Shown here: positions 51,236 through 54,145 of the stretch, piece after piece | Layout: each line of letters opens with the position of its first letter | Numbering within the stretch: position 1 is the stretch's first letter | Source of the DNA: JAVBPE01 sp031549865 | GTDB taxonomy: Bacteria > Bacillota_I > Bacilli_A > Acholeplasmatales > Anaeroplasmataceae | DNA length: 54,145 nucleotides | Assembly (NCBI GenBank): GCA_031549865.1 | Contig: JAVBPE010000020.1 | Span: forward strand, 1 to 54,145 | Direction of reading: 5' to 3' | Program-made: the position numbers and the translations under genes | Notes under the pieces: generated by a model | The model's database searches: none | The model's input: only the letters and a program-made list of their open reading frames with translations | Told to the model about the DNA's origin: nothing

Positions 51236-52369
51236 ATGTTTAAATTAATAGATAAATACATTGATAAAATTATTAACTCTGATCCGAAAGTTCCCTTATG
51301 GAATGTTGAAGTAATAAGATTGGGAAAGGATATGCATTGGAATTATATCGATGGTTGCATGATGATCTCTTTAGTTGAACTATTTAAGGTTACAAGAGAT
51401 AGTAGATATATTGACTTTGTTATTAAATTTGTTGATAATTTTGTTTTAGAAGATGGAACAATTAAAGGATATAGTCCGAAGAAATATAGTACTGATGATA
51501 TTTGTGAAAGTCGTGTTCTTTTTGATTTGTATGAAATTACAGGTAATGAAAAATATCGTAAGGCAATTGATTATACTTATAGTCAAATTATAACTCATCC
51601 TCGTACTAAAGAAGGAAATTTTTGGCATAAATTGATTTATCCAAATCAAGTATGGTTGGATGGATTATTTATGGTTCAGCCTTTCTATGCCCGTTATGAG
51701 ACTCAATTTAACGGTATGAAAAATTATAATGATATTTTAGGGCAATTTAAAAGTGTTCGTAATATAATGTTCGATGCTAAAAAGAATTTATATTATCACG
51801 GTTATGATTCATCAAAATCTATGTTTTGGGCTGATAAAAATACAGGTTTAAGTAAAAACTTTTGGTTAAGAGCTGAAGGATGGTATACAGTTGCGTTAAT
51901 TGATACATTATCATATATTGATGAACAAATGTATGATGAATATAATACTTTAAAAACTTTATTAAAAGAAACTATTGATGGCTTATTAAAATATCAAGAT
52001 AAGGAATCTAAAATGTTTTATCAAGTAATTGACAGAGTTGATGAAAAAGATAATTATTTAGAAACATCTGGTAGTGCAATGATTTCTTTTGCAATTTTAA
52101 AAGCAGTTCGTTTAGGTGTATTACCTGAAAGATATAAAGAAATAGGATTAGATATTTTTAATGGTATTTGTCAAAAATATTTAACTGAAGTAGATGGTGA
52201 TTTGAATGTTGGTGGGATTTGCTTAGTTGCAGGTCTAGGTCCTGAAAACAACTTGCGCCGTGATGGAAGTTATGAATATTATTTATCTGAACCTATTGTA
52301 GAAAACGATGCTAAAGGTGTTGGACCACTTATTTTGGCCTATACTGAAGTTATAAGAATTACTAAATAA
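51236..52369 (+). CDS. unsaturated rhamnogalacturonyl hydrolase-like enzyme (GH88/GH105 family), cytoplasmic
   Basis: A 377-residue (alpha/alpha)6-barrel hydrolase without signal peptide. Conserved blocks are WNYIDGCMMISLVEL (near 38), CESRVLFDLYEITG, VWLDGLFMVQPFYARY (with the likely catalytic Asp, near 143), YYHGYDSS (His near 185), FWLRAEGWYTVALIDTL and ETSGSAMISFA. Relatives such as YteR remove the 4,5-unsaturated uronyl group that lyases leave on pectin or other uronic-acid chains. The next gene is a paralogue with a lipoprotein signal, so the two may act outside and inside the cell. AAGGAGA precedes the ATG. Confidence 0.9.
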   Translation: MFKLIDKYIDKIINSDPKVPLWNVEVIRLGKDMHWNYIDGCMMISLVELFKVTRDSRYIDFVIKFVDNFVLEDGTIKGYSPKKYSTDDICESRVLFDLYEITGNEKYRKAIDYTYSQIITHPRTKEGNFWHKLIYPNQVWLDGLFMVQPFYARYETQFNGMKNYNDILGQFKSVRNIMFDAKKNLYYHGYDSSKSMFWADKNTGLSKNFWLRAEGWYTVALIDTLSYIDEQMYDEYNTLKTLLKETIDGLLKYQDKESKMFYQVIDRVDEKDNYLETSGSAMISFAILKAVRLGVLPERYKEIGLDIFNGICQKYLTEVDGDLNVGGICLVAGLGPENNLRRDGSYEYYLSEPIVENDAKGVGPLILAYTEVIRITK

Positions 52370-52388
52370 AGAGAGCAATCTCTTTTTT
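52369..52388 (+). terminator. weak terminator between the two GH105 genes
   Basis: AAGAGA pairs with TCTCTT around GCAA, followed by TTTT. The short 6-bp stem may let part of the transcript pass to the second gene. Confidence 0.55.
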
Positions 52389-52412
52389 GGCGTTTAGAAA
52401 GGAATATAAAAC

Positions 52413-53855
52413 ATGAAAAAAATTTTAGCTTTCGTAGTATTTTTAGTTACAATTATATCGATTACTGCATGTAATGATTTAGAATCAGGTTCAAGTGTTA
52501 AAACTACTGAGTCTACTACAGGTAGTTTAGAGTCAAGTAGCTCATTTTCTAGTATTAGTTCAAGTTCATCAAGTAAATCAAGTAGCAAATCAAGTAGCAA
52601 ATCAAGTAGTTCATCAAGTTCATCATCAGTTTATATTCCTACAACTTATTTAGAAGGAACTGAATTGATTGATGAATATATAAATCAAATGATAGAAAAA
52701 ACAACAGATTATATGGCTCCATTTTGGAACAAGGAAAGTCCTAAAAGGAAGTGGAATTATATTGATGGTGTAATGCTGACTTCATTAATTGAATTATCAA
52801 AGACGTCTTTTGATTCAAAGTATATGGATTTTGTTTGTGATTATGTAAGCGCATATGTTTATGAAGATGGTTATCTAAAGGGTTATGCGGCCAATGAATT
52901 AGATTCAATTTGTGAAAGTAAAATTTTATTCGATGTATACGAAGAAACAAAAGAAGAGAAATATAGAATTGGAATTGAGAATACAATTGCTTCTATAAAA
53001 AAATATTGGCGAACTGATGAAGGAAGTTTTTGGCATAAAACAACTTATGAAAATCAAGTTTGGTTAGATGGCGCATATATGGCCTTTCCATTCTATACAA
53101 GATACGCCGTTGAAATAGAAAATGAAGTTGTTGATGTTAATGGAACAAAAATGACGATGTTAGAAGATATTGTAAATCAGTATAGAATTATTAGAGAAAA
53201 AATGTATAATGAAACAACTAAATTATATCATCATGGATACGATTCAAAATATAATACTGCTGATAAAATATTTTGGTCTTCACCTCAAACTGGCTGTTCG
53301 GCAAGTTTTTGGTTAAGATCGATGTGCTGGTATATAATGTCGCTTGTAGATGTATTAGAATATTATCCAGCAGGCGAAGATTTTGATTATTTAAATAGTT
53401 TATTAGTTGAAGCAATAGAAGGATTAATGCAATATCAAGACATTGACACAAAATTATTTTATCAGGTGCCTAATTTAGGGAATGTAACATTATATAATGA
53501 ATTTGATCCTATCAATCAAGTTAACAGAGATTTATCAAACTATTTGGAAACATCAGGAAGTTCAATGATGGCTTTTGCTTTAATGAAAGCAAGCAGATTA
53601 GGATTAATAGATGAAGATTATCTTATGGAAGGTAAAAACATATTTGATTCAATTTGTGATTTAAAACTAAGCAGTACAATTAGTGGTGATTTAAATCTTG
53701 TAGATATTTGTATTACTGCAGGTTTAGGTCCAGAGAATCAAGTAAGCCGTAATGGAAGTACTCAGTATTATTTAGCTGAAACGGTAGGGGCAAATGATGC
53801 TAAAGGGGTTGGACCATTTATCTTAGCATATACGGAAATAAAAAAGATGAAATAA
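52413..53855 (+). CDS. lipoprotein GH88/GH105 unsaturated uronyl hydrolase
   Basis: A 480-residue lipid-anchored enzyme. The lipobox ITAC gives a cysteine near residue 20. A Ser-rich linker (about 25-70) with SSSKSSSK-type repeats acts as a spacer from the membrane. The hydrolase domain (about 85-480) shares blocks with the upstream gene: WNYIDGVMLTSLIEL, VWLDGAYMAFPFYTRY (catalytic Asp), HHGYDSK, FWLRSMCWYIMSLVDVL, ETSGSSMMAFAL. It probably processes unsaturated oligosaccharides at the cell surface. Close sequence match and tandem order suggest duplication. AAGGA lies nine bases before the ATG. A terminator follows. Confidence 0.9.
   Translation: MKKILAFVVFLVTIISITACNDLESGSSVKTTESTTGSLESSSSFSSISSSSSSKSSSKSSSKSSSSSSSSSVYIPTTYLEGTELIDEYINQMIEKTTDYMAPFWNKESPKRKWNYIDGVMLTSLIELSKTSFDSKYMDFVCDYVSAYVYEDGYLKGYAANELDSICESKILFDVYEETKEEKYRIGIENTIASIKKYWRTDEGSFWHKTTYENQVWLDGAYMAFPFYTRYAVEIENEVVDVNGTKMTMLEDIVNQYRIIREKMYNETTKLYHHGYDSKYNTADKIFWSSPQTGCSASFWLRSMCWYIMSLVDVLEYYPAGEDFDYLNSLLVEAIEGLMQYQDIDTKLFYQVPNLGNVTLYNEFDPINQVNRDLSNYLETSGSSMMAFALMKASRLGLIDEDYLMEGKNIFDSICDLKLSSTISGDLNLVDICITAGLGPENQVSRNGSTQYYLAETVGANDAKGVGPFILAYTEIKKMK
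52560..52627 (+). repeat. serine-codon microsatellite in the GH105 lipoprotein linker
   Basis: Short direct repeats of TCAAGTAGCAAA and TCAAGTTCA encode Ser-Ser-Lys and Ser runs. Such repeats may slip in copy number and change linker length, in steps that keep the frame. Confidence 0.75.
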
Positions 53856-53860
53856 CGATA

Positions 53861-53885
53861 AAAGGCAGGTAAAATCTGCCTTTTT
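53861..53885 (+). terminator. terminator after the lipoprotein GH105 gene
   Basis: AAAGGCAG and CTGCCTTT pair around GTAAAAT, followed by TT. Confidence 0.85.
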
Positions 53886-53925
53886 ATATTTTATGAAAAT
53901 TTATGAAAAAAATAAAAAATAAGTG

Positions 53926-53954
53926 TTGACAAGTTTAATGAAATGTAATAGAAT
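53926..53954 (+). promoter_or_regulatory. rRNA operon promoter
   Basis: TTGACA at 53926-53931, 17-base spacer, TAGAAT at 53949-53954. An A/T-rich stretch (53886-53920) just upstream may serve as an UP element. The TAGAAT -10 is shared with the rplK promoter. Confidence 0.85.
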
Positions 53955-53961
53955 GATTAAG

Positions 53962-54133
53962 GCTGCTAAAAACAAGCTTAAAAAAATAGCTTAATTTAGA
54001 GTCGAAATTAGTCTTTGAAAACTGAATAATGACAAAAAGAATCGTGAATTAAAAAACACAATTTCTGCAAGATAACAAAAGATAACAAAAAGAAATTGAG
54101 CACAAGAGAAAAAACGAAAAACAAAAAGATAAA
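53962..54133 (+). ncRNA. pre-16S rRNA leader
   Basis: The spacer holds CTTTGAAAACTGAATAATGAC (54013-54033), the conserved box seen ahead of rRNA genes in Firmicutes, which probably takes part in antitermination or processing. CAATTTCT at about 54059 can pair with AGAAATTG near 54091, and two GATAACAAAA repeats lie between. Confidence 0.75.
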
Positions 54134-54145
54134 TTTTTGGAGAGT
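54134..54145 (+). rRNA. rrs: 16S rRNA, 5' end only
   Basis: The last bases, TTTTTGGAGAGT, match the first bases of Firmicutes 16S rRNA (TTTTTGGAGAGTTTGATC...). The gene continues past the window. The exact mature 5' end is uncertain by a few bases. Confidence 0.88.

Noticed and set aside
52560..52627. CRISPR-like short repeats
   Set aside because: The repeats are in frame inside a coding region and encode a Ser/Lys linker; there are no unique spacers of constant length.

Overview
The window is AT-rich DNA (about 30% G+C by eye, not computed) from a low-GC Gram-positive bacterium of the Bacillota, probably class Bacilli. The core gene order is very close to Bacillus: cysS-mrnC, rlmB-sigH-rpmG-secE-nusG-rplKAJL-rsmC-rpoBC, rpsL-rpsG-fusA-tuf, rpsF-ssb-rpsR, gdpP-rplI-dnaB and prfA-prmC-tsaC-spoIIR. 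The code is standard: Trp is TGG, and TGA ends the serine-protease gene. A class A penicillin-binding protein indicates a cell wall. SigH, SpoIIR and a YjcZ-like microprotein point to a spore-forming or recently spore-forming lineage. The very low GC, the three-helix SecE and the gut-type carbohydrate genes suggest an uncultured lineage near Erysipelotrichia/Mollicutes. That placement is inference.

Layout. 1-5055 (minus strand): a three-gene operon with a 2-hydroxyacyl-CoA dehydratase activase-related protein split into two genes, followed by a Crp/Fnr regulator. 5176-6811: a GLUG-repeat lipoprotein. 6862-12295: cysS, mrnC and a P-type ATPase carrying an extra domain of about 280 residues between its last two membrane helices. 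12329-15643: a hybrid histidine kinase with two solute-binding sensor domains. 15655-18833: rlmB, sigH, rpmG, secE, nusG and two small membrane-protein genes. 18857-29449: rplKA with two L1-type RNA sites, an L10 leader with attenuator, rplJL, rsmC and rpoBC with tandem promoters. 29492-30880: a Sel1-repeat protein and a convergent tRNA-Arg(CCU). 31095-35536: the str operon. 35708-41591: TatD, an HtrA-like lipoprotein protease, the YjcZ-like microprotein, a class A PBP (minus strand), a CDF transporter and an unknown membrane protein. 41581-43275: a CinA-type deamidase and rpsF-ssb-rpsR. 43277-47161: a GdpP protein fused in frame to ribosomal protein bL9, then dnaB. 47174-51169: prfA, a small unknown gene, prmC, tsaC, spoIIR and a YwlB-like gene. 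51179-53885: two tandem GH88/GH105 unsaturated-uronyl hydrolases, one cytoplasmic and one a lipoprotein. 53926-54145: rRNA promoter, leader and the first bases of 16S rRNA.

Most of the window is the transcription/translation core, with ribosomal-protein autoregulation visible in the leaders. The unusual points are the GdpP-bL9 fusion that keeps an internal ribosome-binding site, the repeat-bearing ATPase ectodomain, the terminator-like hairpin fused to the spoIIR ribosome-binding site, the duplicated L1 sites and the YjcZ-like microprotein.
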